From Hawksworthiomyces lignivorus (taxonomy: Eukaryota > Ascomycota > Sordariomycetes > Ophiostomatales > Ophiostomataceae): DNA of 64,000 nt. Below, in pieces: positions 47,555-58,602 of this stretch. The DNA lies in contig NTMA01000011.1 of NCBI GenBank assembly GCA_002917075.1, positions 531,781 through 595,780 on the forward strand, written 5' to 3'. Position numbers and translations under genes: made by a program. Under the pieces are notes generated by a model. The model searched no databases and was not told where the DNA came from. It saw only the letters and a list, made by a program, of their open reading frames with translations. Each line of letters starts with the position of its first letter. Positions within the stretch are counted from its first letter, which is position 1.

Positions 47555-48869
47555 ATGTGGTCTTCTCTACTCTCTCTGGTTGCAACAGCAACTCTGGGAG
47601 CGCGGCAAGAGAGCGACAATGGCAATGGCACGACGGCCGCCGGCACTGACCCTTTTTTGTTGATCGGTGGTGGCCCATCTGGCACAATCTCAGCAGCTAC
47701 GTTTGACGGTACCAATTTCAACATCGTGGCTAACAACACTATTGCTGGGACGAGTCCGAGCTGGCTATTATACAAAGACCCAGACTTGGTGTATGCCGTT
47801 GACGAGAACAGTAACAACACAAGATTATTCAACGTACGGGCCAGCGTATTTTGCCATGTGTTTTACTTTTGACAAGTCCTTGAGGGGGGGGGCTAACTCG
47901 CCGTCTACATAGTTCAACTCGACGACGAACGAATTTACGCTGGTTCAGGAAGCCACGGGATCGAGTGGTGTCGTCTCCCTAGGATTCAACCTCGTGAGCA
48001 CCCGCATGGTCGGCGCAGCCTTCGGTCAAGGCCAGATTGACGTCTGGGACGTCTCTGCTCCGGATGGCAGCATGACTTTACTCAAACAAATCGTATCAGA
48101 CGACCCTCTGGGCCCCAACACAGCTCGCCAGGATGCGCCGCACCCGCACCAGGCAATTCTCGAGAACAGTGGAAGGTATTTTATCGTGAACGATCTTGGA
48201 ACCGACACCATCCTGGTGATTGACTCCCTAGACGACGCTTTTGATGTGGTCAACCATGTGCGTGTGCCGGACGCTGGATGCGGTCCACGCCACGGCGCCT
48301 TTTTCCCGTCCACTGGGGCCGACTTCCCGACAGTGTATATGGTTGTATGCGAGATGCTGAGCCTCGTCGAAGTGTTTGCGCTCAACTTCACAGCGGATAA
48401 CAACATTACGTTTACTCCCATTCAGTCAATCAGTACATTTGGCGCTGATTTCCCGCCTGCAAACGCCAGCTCAGCCACCGCTGCAGAGATCGCAATCTCG
48501 CAAGACAACCAGCACGCCTATGTAAGCAACCGAAACACTGGCAACAGCACCGACAGTATTTCGCACTTTAGCATTACAGGTGGTCAGGGATCAAGCGGGC
48601 TAGACGTGTCTCTTACGTTTGTCGAGTCTATATCATCGGGTGGCCTCGTCCCCCGCATGTTCTCGCTGAGCAACGACGGTGGCAACTCGCTCGTGTTTAC
48701 AACTAACCAGGCTGGCGATGCAGGATTGCTCGCTATACCTCGTGATACCGCAGACGGAACACTATCCACAGAAGCGGCACCGCCTAGCGTCCAACTCAGC
48801 GTATTTGGTCCACCTGGTATCGGTCCGGAATTTGTTCAACAGATTCCCATCCCAGTACCGTCTAGTTAA
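47555..48869 (+). CDS. Secreted seven-bladed propeller lactonase-family protein
   Basis: Exons 47555..47833 and 47913..48869 give 411 residues, joined in phase 0 (NTRLFN / FNSTTNEFTL). ATG 47555 starts a signal peptide (MWSSLLSLVATATLGARQ). The body shows repeated beta-propeller blades typical of the lactonase / 6-phosphogluconolactonase / muconate cyclase family, with ARQDAPHPHQAI and GCGPRHGAF as the best family marks. Several NxT and NxS sites agree with secretion. Family members hydrolyse lactones or cyclise muconates. For the secreted fungal branch no substrate is established, so none is assigned. The next gene converges on it from the other strand. Confidence 0.85.
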
Positions 48870-49244
48870 GAAAGATTATGGTCGGCAAGGTGTACGGAAA
48901 GGGAAGTCTACTAGGGGAAAGTAGGGTGAACGAGATGTCACTTAGAAATGCGAATGCAAATGATTGAAATATGGATATTCCCTCTCAAATATAAAGGCCT
49001 TAGTTCGTAACATCTTTGGAAGGTCCTTAGGTGGCCATTCTCCTTAATGGCGCTAGCTATGAAAATGATTTCTCTGGTTGATCAAACTACACACTGTTAT
49101 CCTTGCGCATACCTGGGATTGCAGAAAGGAAAGAAATAGAAGTTGGGTTTGTCCCGTCTCCTTGTCGGACTCCGTCTCTTGAAATCAACGTAAATACCAC
49201 CATTCGCCTAACATCGAGCAAACTTGACTGACTCTTCAAACCCT
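48870..49244. other. Convergent 3' flank
   Basis: Short interval between two convergent stop codons. Nothing else seen. Confidence 0.5.
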
Positions 49245-51197
49245 TCACAAGTCATCAGGCAACAAGTCTTTTCCATCATTTCGTACGTACAGTACAGCCT
49301 TCTTGTTGGTACTATTGTCTGATCCAACACATATGAGACTCATGTGGGGTTTCCCACGCTTAGCACTTGCCGCTATCTGCCTCCGCAGCATGCGGATTAG
49401 GGAAATTAGCTGTGCCAGTGTCGACTGGTTATCATTCTCCCACATGCGCAGAATAGACTTCACGTCCTGGATACTAGGTTGACTATGGTGATCACCACCT
49501 TCGGTAGATGATGTCGCCGCAGGGAACCGTCCTTGACGGTGGCCGGTTGAGTAAAGCTGGTGACGGCGGGAAAAATACAACTGGCATTCGTCTTGCAAAA
49601 ATATATATGGCGACGAAAGAGCATTAGTCTGTTGCATTCCCGGCTCGTTTCTCGCTGCTTGTCGGGCTTTCTCTTCAAACTCCACCCTTTGCGCGGAGTA
49701 TGTCTTGATTTCCAGCAGTTGTGAAACAGGCACCTCGTGTCCCATAGGGTGGTGGATTCGGAGGGTTTCGCTAGAATATGGAGAGAGCTGTGAAGTCGTG
49801 GTGTCATCATCATCCTCCAGAGCGTCATCCAAATCAACACCCGAATCATCCAGAGTGAGCAGCAATTCAAACCGTGATCCAGAAGACATTCTAGAAGGAG
49901 CAGCGGTTGGCAGTCCTACCGCCGTCTCGGGACGCCATGCGGTGGGCTTCGAGTTGCACGTTTGAGACGTCAACCAAGACCCTCGCCATGGTAATGAGGC
50001 CGAAAAGTTGGAGGACACTGAGGAACTAGACGAAGAGCCAGACACGGTTCGCGTGTGGCACATGTTCCATGCACCATTGGTCCCATTTGCATTTCCTTTT
50101 TGGAAAAGAATCTGCGACTGAGCGGATGAGGTTAGAGACGTCGACGGCGCTGGGTAAGGTCCTCTAAAACCACGAGACAACGACAGGTGTGACGAACGAG
50201 GGCCGTAGAACGCGTCTACTTCGGCCTGTGTTACGAATCGCAGTCCACCTATATCGTAGGCGATTACCCGATGATGGCTGTGTGACTTTTGCAATATCGC
50301 AGGTAGATCATCAGGATACCGACATGTAGAACGTTCGAAGCTTCGGCCGCGGCCAATACTGGATTCATAGCTCGGGTCTCCTACCCACCGCTGCATGAGA
50401 AGTCTTCCGTTTTCACTGCCCGTTCCTGGACGCCAGACCAAATCCAAGCGCTCGCATGTTTTTGCAGTGCCGGCCAGCATTTTGAACAGACGGCGCAGAG
50501 CGCCGACGTTTGTTATGACATCGCACTGGGCCAGTGTCTCGCTCTCTCCTTTTGATTTCATTGGCGCCATGCACTGCACGGCTCGAACTAGGGGCTCTAG
50601 GCCATAGGTGTAGGAAGGGAAGCGGGATTTGTGCGAGGTATCTTTATCATCATTCTGCACGCGCAGTTCTTGGGTCGGGGGTGTGAAAAGCCGTGGACAG
50701 CCTGCATGTTAACGGTGTGAAGCAATGTGTGATACGAATTGAATGCAAACAAACACCTCGTGCTCACCTGGCACTGCAATCTCATTGTCGCTGAGTCTGT
50801 TAAAGCTGGCCAGCTCGCGTTCGTTGACCAGATGCACCGGCTCTACATCCCCGTCGTCACCACCGGCCAGCTCGGCAAAGTTCATCTCAATGGGATCGGT
50901 AAGATCGGCGAGCATGCGCTGATAGCGACTATCTTCATGGTTATTCTGATGTGAAGGTGGGTGATAATACAAGCAGACACGACGGGCAAGTCTATTGCAA
51001 CCGGCGCCTCTTGGACAAGGTTTCTTATGGCGACCCTGTCTCTTCCATTCATCATACTTTGCTGGGCTGTGCGAGAAACTACAGCCCACGTCCGTACAGT
51101 CACGCAAGTTGAAAAAATAGCCGCATGGTGTGTTGTTAAATTTGAATGACTCAATCCGCCTTGTTTGGAAACCAGAAGGTGAATTTTGGTGTGCCAT
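49245..51197 (-). CDS. CCCH zinc-finger protein
   Basis: Exons 51197..50768 and 50701..49245 on the minus strand give 628 residues; the intron is 66 nt with donor GTGAGC and acceptor GCAG. ATG 51197 begins the conserved part. Two CCCH-like motifs lie in the first 90 residues: C-x8-C-x4-C-x3-H (PCGYFFNLRDCTDVGCSFSH) and C-x5-C-x7-C-x3-H (CPRGAGCNRLARRVCLYYH). Such fingers usually bind RNA. After a linker comes a folded region of about 170 residues including HHRVIAYDIGGLRFVTQAEV, a feature of a fungus-specific family sometimes labelled geranylgeranyl pyrophosphate synthetase, a name with no basis visible here. The last third has Ser-rich and Asp-rich stretches. An RNA-related role is inferred from the fingers only. 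Confidence 0.78.
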
Positions 51198-52056
51198 TTT
51201 GAGATCAAAATACGGTGGATGAAATGCAGCCCTCACAAATCACATACGCAATGCAGTATGTGTAAATTATTTTTATTCAGGTCAGATATATAGGGGTTCA
51301 AGGCATCTTTTAAAAGCTGCTTCCCAATATCACAAGTCTCTCAAGAAAGTGAAACCTACAAGATTATGAATATTCAGTCACAAACAAATGGGCAAGAATA
51401 ATAGACAACAGCAATCTACGGTCTTAACAGCCACAACATGGTCAGCACCACCAACCCCATTCATATCAGTCTCTCATGGTGGTGTTAATAGTCCAGATTT
51501 GTCTTTTCATTAGACTTGTCCAAGTCAAAGGAGATTTCGTGAATTGCTATTTGATAGATCCAGCCTTCTGAGGCTGCTTCTCGCACGCAGTAGTCAACAA
51601 ACAGACGGCGATGGAGGGTCGCTTCTGTGTAAGTGTGATGAGCGACGTGGCATGCAATTTCGCCAGCCAGAGTCAATGTGCAAATCCCCCTCCTTCTTCC
51701 TTTCTAATATTTTTACTATTGATTCTGGCTACTGCGCTCTTTGGATGCCGAATTGACCAGTCGAGTGGCTTGTTGCTGGCTTTGACTCTCACCTCGCTGC
51801 TACGCAACTGCGCGAATTTACCAATAATGTAGCAACAAGCGGCGGAACCCGCGGAGCATGCTACTGCAAAGCTTCAAGTATAGCGTATCACAAGACGAGG
51901 CAGCCTGGTTGTATCACTATTTGTACGGTTTGTTTGTTTTGGACGGCTTGCTTTGTTGCCTTATTTGCTGCTTCTGAATCCTTACATTTTTATCATAATA
52001 TATCATGCTATGTTCGCTCTGTTTCCTCGTCTCTGTATTTCCAATTTATGATAATA
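51198..52056. other. Intergenic, with a possible gene relic
   Basis: Upstream flank of the zinc-finger gene and 3' flank of the HAD gene. A minus-strand frame at 51485-51676 (LHRRLFVDYCVREAASEGW) slightly resembles the end of fungal BTB/POZ proteins. No BTB core is nearby, so it could be a relic or chance. Confidence 0.35.
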
Positions 52057-53106
52057 TTATCTGTCTCCAATCAGCCACTTCACGAGCGCCTCAAGACTGT
52101 TGACCCCCACGACTTTGTTGTGTTGGTACAGCGATGTCAGAAGCTGAGTAGAGTAGCTATCTAGGAGTTGTATGCTGTCAATAGAGGCGATGTCCTTTCC
52201 CGTGGAATGATCATCTTGATTGGCGGTCTGATCTTGCTGCTTCCTGGCTTCATCCATAAGAAAGACTGGATACCATCCTGCGTTCTGCGCTCCAACCACG
52301 TCCTTCTCGTAGTCGTCACCCACGTATATTTTGTGCCAGTTGTCGAGGTTCTGGCTGCTCGGATCGGCACCGCTACGCATGAGCACTTGCACAAGCAGCT
52401 CTTCGGCGGCCCGGAAGATGCGTGCGTCCGGCTTTTCGACGCCGACGTCGTACGACATGCAGTGGAAATCAATGTCGTGAAAGGGATTCGGAGCCAAACC
52501 AACAGCCTCTCGGTCCTCCGTGGAGAACCGCAATGGACTTACGTGCAGTCCGAATGACCTGAGAATCCCTGGCACACGGTCGTCTGAGTTTGTGATGACT
52601 CCGACCACAACCTTGTCGTATAACCTCTCGTCCCGTCTTTGGTCATGCAATGCCCGCAAGAGGCTTGGAAGACGTGGCGCCATGGTGTAACCCTCGTTGG
52701 ACGCAAACCGCTCTAGGAGGCGTGGCGCCAGCGTGTCCAGTAACTCTACATTGGTGCGCGTTGAGGCAAGCAACGGCGCAAACGTTGCGTGGATAACCTG
52801 GAGAGTAAAATGAGAACTCACAATTGAAAAAGAAAACTGACAATGAGGACAAAAAGAGTTTGGCTCTTTGTTTCGTACATTAGTCCACCATTGGGTAGCC
52901 CCTAGATTGGTCTTCTTGCCATAATTGGGATGTGCCTTCGATTGGGCGCGGAATGCTGCCCGGAACGACGAGCGAATCTGGTCGTTGCTAAAGTTGGCAG
53001 GGAGGATTTGACGGGCTATCTCGCCGTATTGTTGCTCGATTGGCTGTTTCACACGGAAGAGTGTGCCGAAGGCGTCAAAGCAGATGAGAAGATTTGGTTT
53101 TGGCAT
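52057..53106 (-). CDS. HAD-superfamily hydrolase, HDHD3-like
   Basis: Exons 53106..52879 and 52797..52057 on the minus strand give 322 residues. The 81 nt intron contains no stop, so unspliced RNA would add 27 residues. Motif I is CFDAFGTLF with nucleophile Asp11, motif II VITNSDD, motif III the Lys in GVEKPDARIF, and motif IV YVGDDYEKDVVGAQNAGW. The second Asp of the usual DxD is replaced by Phe (DAFGT), as in dehalogenase-like and HDHD3-like members, so classic phosphatase activity is uncertain. It is probably a soluble hydrolase of unknown substrate. The open frame extends 46 codons upstream without an ATG. A 13 bp direct repeat (GGATGTTTGGGAT) lies just upstream of the start. Confidence 0.85.
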   Translation of the reverse strand: MPKPNLLICFDAFGTLFRVKQPIEQQYGEIARQILPANFSNDQIRSSFRAAFRAQSKAHPNYGKKTNLGATQWWTNVRNKEPNSFCPHCQFSFSIVSSHFTLQVIHATFAPLLASTRTNVELLDTLAPRLLERFASNEGYTMAPRLPSLLRALHDQRRDERLYDKVVVGVITNSDDRVPGILRSFGLHVSPLRFSTEDREAVGLAPNPFHDIDFHCMSYDVGVEKPDARIFRAAEELLVQVLMRSGADPSSQNLDNWHKIYVGDDYEKDVVGAQNAGWYPVFLMDEARKQQDQTANQDDHSTGKDIASIDSIQLLDSYSTQLLTSLYQHNKVVGVNSLEALVKWLIGDR

Positions 53107-53471
53107 GAGGATGTATGGAAATTTGATGGATGTTTGGGATGGATGTTTGGGATGGAGGATGCGGTGGAAAGAAGCAACTTTCCCGAACGCACAATGGATC
53201 GGTGTGGCGAGACTTAGCGCCAGTATGGACTTTTTGGTTCTCACAACATTCGATGTACAAGAAGCAACCGTCGCAATAACTTGAAGCTCAAAGCAGCGAA
53301 TAAAAAAACATTCAGATATATTAAATTAAAAATCCTTATACTTTTCCGCTAAATAAAAATGAAGAATATTACCTGAAAAGAAAAGAAAAACACTACGTAA
53401 AAGTACTAATCAGATCGTCTACGAGTCATAAGGTCATTAAAAACGTAATACAGTCAACGTAGTTCAGTGCG
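53107..53471. other. Short intergenic interval
   Basis: Between two minus-strand genes. It holds the promoter of the HAD gene and is AT-rich near 53300-53450. Confidence 0.45.
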
Positions 53472-54938
53472 TCACTGAGTTGACTTTGCTAAGCCAACGT
53501 ATTTATTCTTCTTCCGAGATCTCGGCTTGCAGCGGCCAGCCAGAAACCGGCGCCATCCCCGGTCCCAGCGATCTAGCAGCATCTTTGTCCGTGCATCGTC
53601 GCTGCCGCCGCTTCCCTCTCCAATGCTAGAGGGGACAACACCTTGCGCCAAAAGAAATTTCGCCACGTCTGCCGCCTTGCGGCACCGGATTGTGTCTGGA
53701 TAGCAGTCCCAGTTACGACCGCGCGGAAAGCGCTGGAAGGAATCTAAGCGGATGGCGTCCTCGAGCACCATGTGAAGGGGGGGCGGAGGATGAGAGGTGT
53801 GCCAAGCCGGTCGGTCAAATCCTGGAACACGTACGGGTGCATTATTTAGGGCGTCTGTCTGGAGCAGTGCATCTGCCCGTGGTGGTGTATCTGTCCGAGG
53901 TGCTGTATCTGGCTGGGGCGGGGAGCCTTCTATATGGGAAAAGTTGGCCCCCGCGTCCGCCAAGCACTGCAGCAGCTGCACGGGCTTGCGTGGATCGCAC
54001 ATTGCCAGCGACACGAGAGACCGGGTGTGCTGGGTAGGACCCCCGCCGCGTCTCTGCCAAGGAACACGTATGTTCGGATCGGCGCCATGCTGCAGAAGAA
54101 GCCGCGTGAGCGCCACGTGGCACAGCTCATCTGCGTGCTGGCAGTGGTCGTAGCGCAGAGCAAAGTCGCCGTCGGCTGTGCTGTCGGAGGCAGTGGGGGA
54201 TGTGTGGTCTCCTGCCGACAGTGCCGACAGTCGTTTTCGCCGCGGACCACGTACTTGCGGCAGATTCAGAACCACTTCCCATTCGAACATTGCCGCGCTG
54301 TCGTCGTAGGTCGGGCTGAACGCGGTTTCACCAGCAGGACCATCGTGGCGAGAGACCTCTCTCCGCAGCCGCGCGCCGTGCGACAGAAAACAGGCTACAA
54401 CTGGCACGGGGCACCAGCGCGGTGCAAGGCTGGCCGCACTCAGCACGTCGTGCAGGATGGGCCAAAACGTGCCGCCATAAGACGTGGTATCGCTGGCGTT
54501 TGGCGATGCTCCTTTCTTGAGCAGAAATTCGATCGTCCCTACGGGGTCTTCACCGGCGAGCGCTATCATAAAGGCGCCGTCCCAAGCAGGGTCGGCCCCG
54601 GCGTCGATGGCCCGCCGCAGCGTGCGGAGATTCCCTGCATGGCAGCCCCAGCGGAAGGAAGCACAGGTGGTGCGGGGAGTAGCAGCCAAAAACAAGCAGC
54701 CGTCTTTGCAGCTACAGTTGCCATCAAGTATATCTCGTTGGTAGAGATAGTCGACAAACAAATGGTAAAAGAACTGGGACGTAGCCATCCAGAGGGCGAG
54801 AGATCGCTGATCAAGCGAGCCAGCAATGTGCAACAGGATTTCATGAGGAAGACAGACGAGAGGTGGTGGTGCCGACCGCGGGTCTAACACCGAAGGCGGC
54901 ATCAAGGGCCCCAGGCCAAGCTGTTCCTGCTCTGCCAT
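53472..54938 (-). CDS. F-box-like / ankyrin-repeat protein
   Basis: A single coding exon of 488 residues from ATG 54938. Near residues 27-60 an F-box-like helix set appears (LVCLPHEILLHIAGSLDQRS). Ankyrin repeats follow: GCHAGNLRTLRRAIDAGADP, GTIEFLLKKGASPNA, LTRLLLQHGADPNIRVP and LLQCLADAGANFSHIE. F-box proteins recruit substrates to SCF ubiquitin ligases and ankyrin repeats can bind the substrate, so a substrate-receptor role is inferred. A Pro/Thr-rich insert near residue 360 carries short imperfect repeats (DTPPRADALLQTDAL). A pyrimidine-rich CTCAG upstream (about 54972) looks like a 3' splice site, so a 5' UTR intron is likely, with an upstream exon near 55283-55359. That exon does not share frame, so I treat it as untranslated. 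Confidence 0.75.
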   Translation of the reverse strand: MAEQEQLGLGPLMPPSVLDPRSAPPPLVCLPHEILLHIAGSLDQRSLALWMATSQFFYHLFVDYLYQRDILDGNCSCKDGCLFLAATPRTTCASFRWGCHAGNLRTLRRAIDAGADPAWDGAFMIALAGEDPVGTIEFLLKKGASPNASDTTSYGGTFWPILHDVLSAASLAPRWCPVPVVACFLSHGARLRREVSRHDGPAGETAFSPTYDDSAAMFEWEVVLNLPQVRGPRRKRLSALSAGDHTSPTASDSTADGDFALRYDHCQHADELCHVALTRLLLQHGADPNIRVPWQRRGGGPTQHTRSLVSLAMCDPRKPVQLLQCLADAGANFSHIEGSPPQPDTAPRTDTPPRADALLQTDALNNAPVRVPGFDRPAWHTSHPPPPLHMVLEDAIRLDSFQRFPRGRNWDCYPDTIRCRKAADVAKFLLAQGVVPSSIGEGSGGSDDARTKMLLDRWDRGWRRFLAGRCKPRSRKKNKYVGLAKSTQ

Positions 54939-57457
54939 TGCAGGTAGCTTGCGAGTATCAACATGATTGAGGATCTGAGAAGAAGAGAACGAATGGGTCA
55001 AATGGGGGAAATTGTGGAAGGAGAATGGCTAGTTGTATAACATCTTCATCGCATGCGTACGCGGTCCTAGTTGCGGCCGAAGAAAACCAGCGAGCAAAGC
55101 CGTCAAAGAAGGCAGGAGAAAAGGCACCGAGGAAACAAACTCGATTGAACAGCCTGACGAACACTTGGTTGGGTTGTGTGGCTCCCAGCTCATCTGCAGG
55201 AGGAGCGCGCGCCCCACTGTCGCTGAGACAAGGCTCGCCTTGCTGTGCTTGATTTAGTCTATTGGATGAAAATAGTTCATACCTGCATAAGCATCGTTTA
55301 TCGTCATTGCCTTTTTTGGTGAGACGAAAGGTGGCAGGCGAAAGAAACGCCTTACCCATGGTGAGGCTTCTGTGAGCATCGGTTTGACGATTGGATCTGG
55401 TCTTTCTTCTTTTGCCTTTTCAAGTTCATATAGTTACTTACTTATTAATCCATGTCTTGTCATCCCGAGCCGTGTCTACGCCTTGTGACCTCGAATAAAC
55501 ATGGAGGGTCAAGTGGTGAGAAATGAAAAGAGGCCAAAGATAATGAAAGAGGGAATCCAGAAAAATGTTGAGATCATTTCTATTGCGGCAACTGACTGAT
55601 GGCAAATTTTGGCATGTTGAAATGCGGTGCCGGCGTAGACAGGACGGTCAATAGCCAGCTACTTTACTACAATGTTCGCAGTCATATTCACAATCCTGAT
55701 GTCGGCTGTAGTTCATCAGCGTGACGTCTAGCAGAGCAGTAATGAGTCAAAATTTCATCATCAAGCGATCGATCACAATGAAGACCCATCTACGGTTGTG
55801 TATCCCGAGCCAGAACATCGAAAATGAAAGATGGAGTGTTTCATGCAAATTGTGCTGCATCTGAGTCGATCAAGATCGTTCACTGCCCATTCAAACATAC
55901 TTTTGATTCGCTTTGGTTTTGCGTTACTCATAGAATCGCTGATCGACAAAACCACAGACCAAATGTACAGCAGGAACATGTCTGTTCACTGATGGGCGGG
56001 CAGTGACCCCAAAATGGCTTGGCCTTTCCCCAAAACAACCCCATGCCTTATTCCAATGGCTGCAGAGACCCATCTTCAAAGTTTAGCTCAGCAGTGTAAA
56101 GGAGACGACTCAATTGGAAAAAGATGCGTCAGAAATCGGAAAGAATCACATTAAATAAAAAGTAGACATAGGCCGCCGCAGTGCAGCGATCCAGCCGGCG
56201 CGGAGAAAAAGAAAGGGATAATATTAGGGAATGGTAAGTAGAAGAAAACGGTGCGGGTGCATCCGACAGGAGGCAATATTGGATTGTTATGCGACGGAAT
56301 TTGCGATTTAGGACGCGGAGTAGCGCCGTAGTTGGATTCCCGTCCGCGGTAAGCATTTCTAACACTAATGGAGATGCAAGGCTCAAATGGCCCTCGTAAT
56401 ATACAAGTACACACTACGACCACATGTGGTTTGTGTGGAGTTCGCAAATGCGTATAACTACGTGAGAGCTGGATACGAGCCATTTTTGGCCAGACATCGT
56501 CCCTATTTATTGCACATAAGTTTACTTGGCATTTCCAGAAGAACTAGACCAAATACGGGAATTTATGGACCCCGCTGAGTTGCGAATTAAACGTTTTCCG
56601 CTAATCCAGAATCAGCCTAATGGGTGTTGCGAGACGCTGCATGTTTGCAGTTCTCTTTGTGGTCGCGGTGGGTTTCTCGTGTTGGTCTGTGCGTTGGGAA
56701 AATCTTGGTCAGGGGAAGGAGAACGGCCAGGAGCAACGGAAGAGGGACTTGGCCTGAAGGGCGGTTCTTTTCCACAGCAACCATCCTCCACCGCGCCATT
56801 TTTTCGTGCATCGTATTTTTTTCATAGCGTGGGCCCGGCCACTTCCAGCACTGCCTCCCGTACTTCCCCCCCCCTACAAGACACAACCAGACCTACTTCG
56901 TAGAGGGGATTCGCAGCCTGTCCGGATGAACCAGCGATCCATTCCTACACCGTTTCCCCTCTCAAACTGTGCCTTCTTCCCTCTCACCTTTTCTTACGCT
57001 CGTTTCTTCCTCGCGTTGTTTTGTCACCACGCTTTTCGCCAGAGTCGTTTCCAGCATATCTTATCCCTGCTCGAACTCTCCGCTCGTTTGACAGACCCTC
57101 GTTTTCCTTTTTCTTCTTGCTTCCTTTCTCTCTCCTTTGTTGCCCCCCTTCTTTTTGGGTAGAAAAGCATCCTTCCTTACCAAGTATTTCCGATCATCAT
57201 CTATTCGCGAAATCTCCTACGACGCCTCACGATCATCGCCATTCGTATCCGCGTACGGTCGTACGGTGTGAGTAGTCGTAAAGGCCAGCCATCGTTGCCT
57301 TTTTGCTGCTGCATCTCTCATCCGCTGGTCTACCACGCTCGCTTCGACCGGCGCCGTTGACTTCGTTTTTTAATACGCCCTCCTTTTCTTTTCGCCTAAG
57401 AGTACAGCCCGTCGCTTTGTTTCTTTTTTGGGCTCCGACGCCTCCACCTCCGTCACC
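54939..57457. other. Divergent promoter region of the F-box gene and Chs7
   Basis: About 2.5 kb without a convincing gene. The left end holds the probable 5' UTR exon and intron of the F-box/ankyrin gene. The right end (about 56900-57457) is strongly pyrimidine-rich, typical of a fungal promoter and leader, and belongs to the Chs7 gene. Confidence 0.45.
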
Positions 57458-58602
57458 ATGGGCTTCGGAGACTTCACAAGCTTATGCCACACGGCACCGA
57501 TCCCACTATGTGCATCTGTCGGACCGATCACATCCGTATCCTTTGGCGTGGGCATTGAGCCGGACTGCTATGCTCGGAATATCGAACTTGCCAACACGAT
57601 CATCTTCCAGGGCGCCGCCAGCGCTATGCATATCATTGCTCTGGTCATGACCGTCATCATGATCCTCCACGTTCGGGGGAAGTTCACCGCCGTCGGTACG
57701 TGATCCCACGCGTCGCGGCGAGATTAGGTCTTGGCCTCGTACTAATCTGCTAACCCTATCCAGGTCGTAAGGAAATTACCACATTTTTCTACATCTACAT
57801 GCTACTTACGTTCATCTCGCTGGTCGTGGATGCTGGCGTCGTCCCTCCCGGCTCGGGCCCCTATCCGTACTTTGTCGCCATCCAATCTGGCCTCGCAAAC
57901 GCGCTCGTCACCTGCCTTTTGATCAACGGCTTCGTCGGCTTTCAACTATACGAGGATGGCACACCGCTGTCATTGTGGATGATGCGGCTCTGCTCAGTGG
58001 CAGCCTTTGTGATCTCGTTCCTCGTCTCGCTTGCTACCTTCAAATCCTGGGCGGGCCTCGGCCCTACCAACACCATCGGCTTGTTTGTGGTCTTGTATCT
58101 GCTAAACGGTATTCAGCTTGTCGTGTATATCGCGATGCAAATTCTGTTGGTGGTCCGGACACTGCAGGACCGCTGGCCGCTCGGCGATATTGCATTCGGC
58201 GTCTTCTTTTTCATCGCGGGCCAGGTGCTCCTGTACGCGTTCAGCTCGCGCATCTGCGTTGCAATTAGCCACTATCTGGATGGACTTTTCTTCGCCACGA
58301 CCTGCAATCTGCTGGCTGTAATGATGGTCTACAAGGTAAGACAACCCGTCCTAGTCGATACTGTTGTCTCTCTGCAAACCTCGGCTCTCACCTGCTAACT
58401 TCTCTAGTTCTGGGACTCCATCACCAAGGAAGATCTCGAGTTCTCCGTTGGCACTCGCATGAACAACTGGGAGGTCAAGGAGCTGCTGCCGGAGGAAGAG
58501 CGCCGCGCAACGGTTTACACGGAAGATCCATATGGCCAGTCAAGCTCGTTCGAAAACCCGTATTCGCCAACCGGCACAGGCAACCGCTACTCCAAATACT
58601 AA
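57458..58602 (+). CDS. CHS7: Chitin synthase export chaperone
   Basis: Exons 57458..57695, 57764..58335 and 58408..58602 give 334 residues, with frame kept. The N-terminus MGFGDFTSLCHTAPIPLC is the hallmark of Chs7. Seven hydrophobic segments follow, and the soluble C-terminal tail begins FWDSITKEDLEFSVGTRM. Chs7 sits in the ER membrane and is needed for chitin synthase III (Chs3 in yeast) to leave the ER, so it acts in cell-wall chitin synthesis. The start has a good context (CACCATGG). The length fits the family. With the chitinase at the other end of the window, both chitin making and chitin breaking are represented, but the two genes are 45 kb apart and not a cluster. Confidence 0.96.

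Noticed and set aside
51485..51676. BTB/POZ-like coding fragment
   Set aside because: Only a short, weak resemblance to a C-terminal tail, with no BTB core, start or splice sites nearby.
53934..54887. 317-codon open frame antisense to the F-box/ankyrin gene
   Set aside because: It lies wholly inside a GC-rich real gene, has no domain, and is explained as a codon-bias shadow.
54958..55359. Start of the F-box/ankyrin protein at ATG 55359
   Set aside because: The exon would splice out of frame with the F-box exon. It is more likely a 5' UTR exon.
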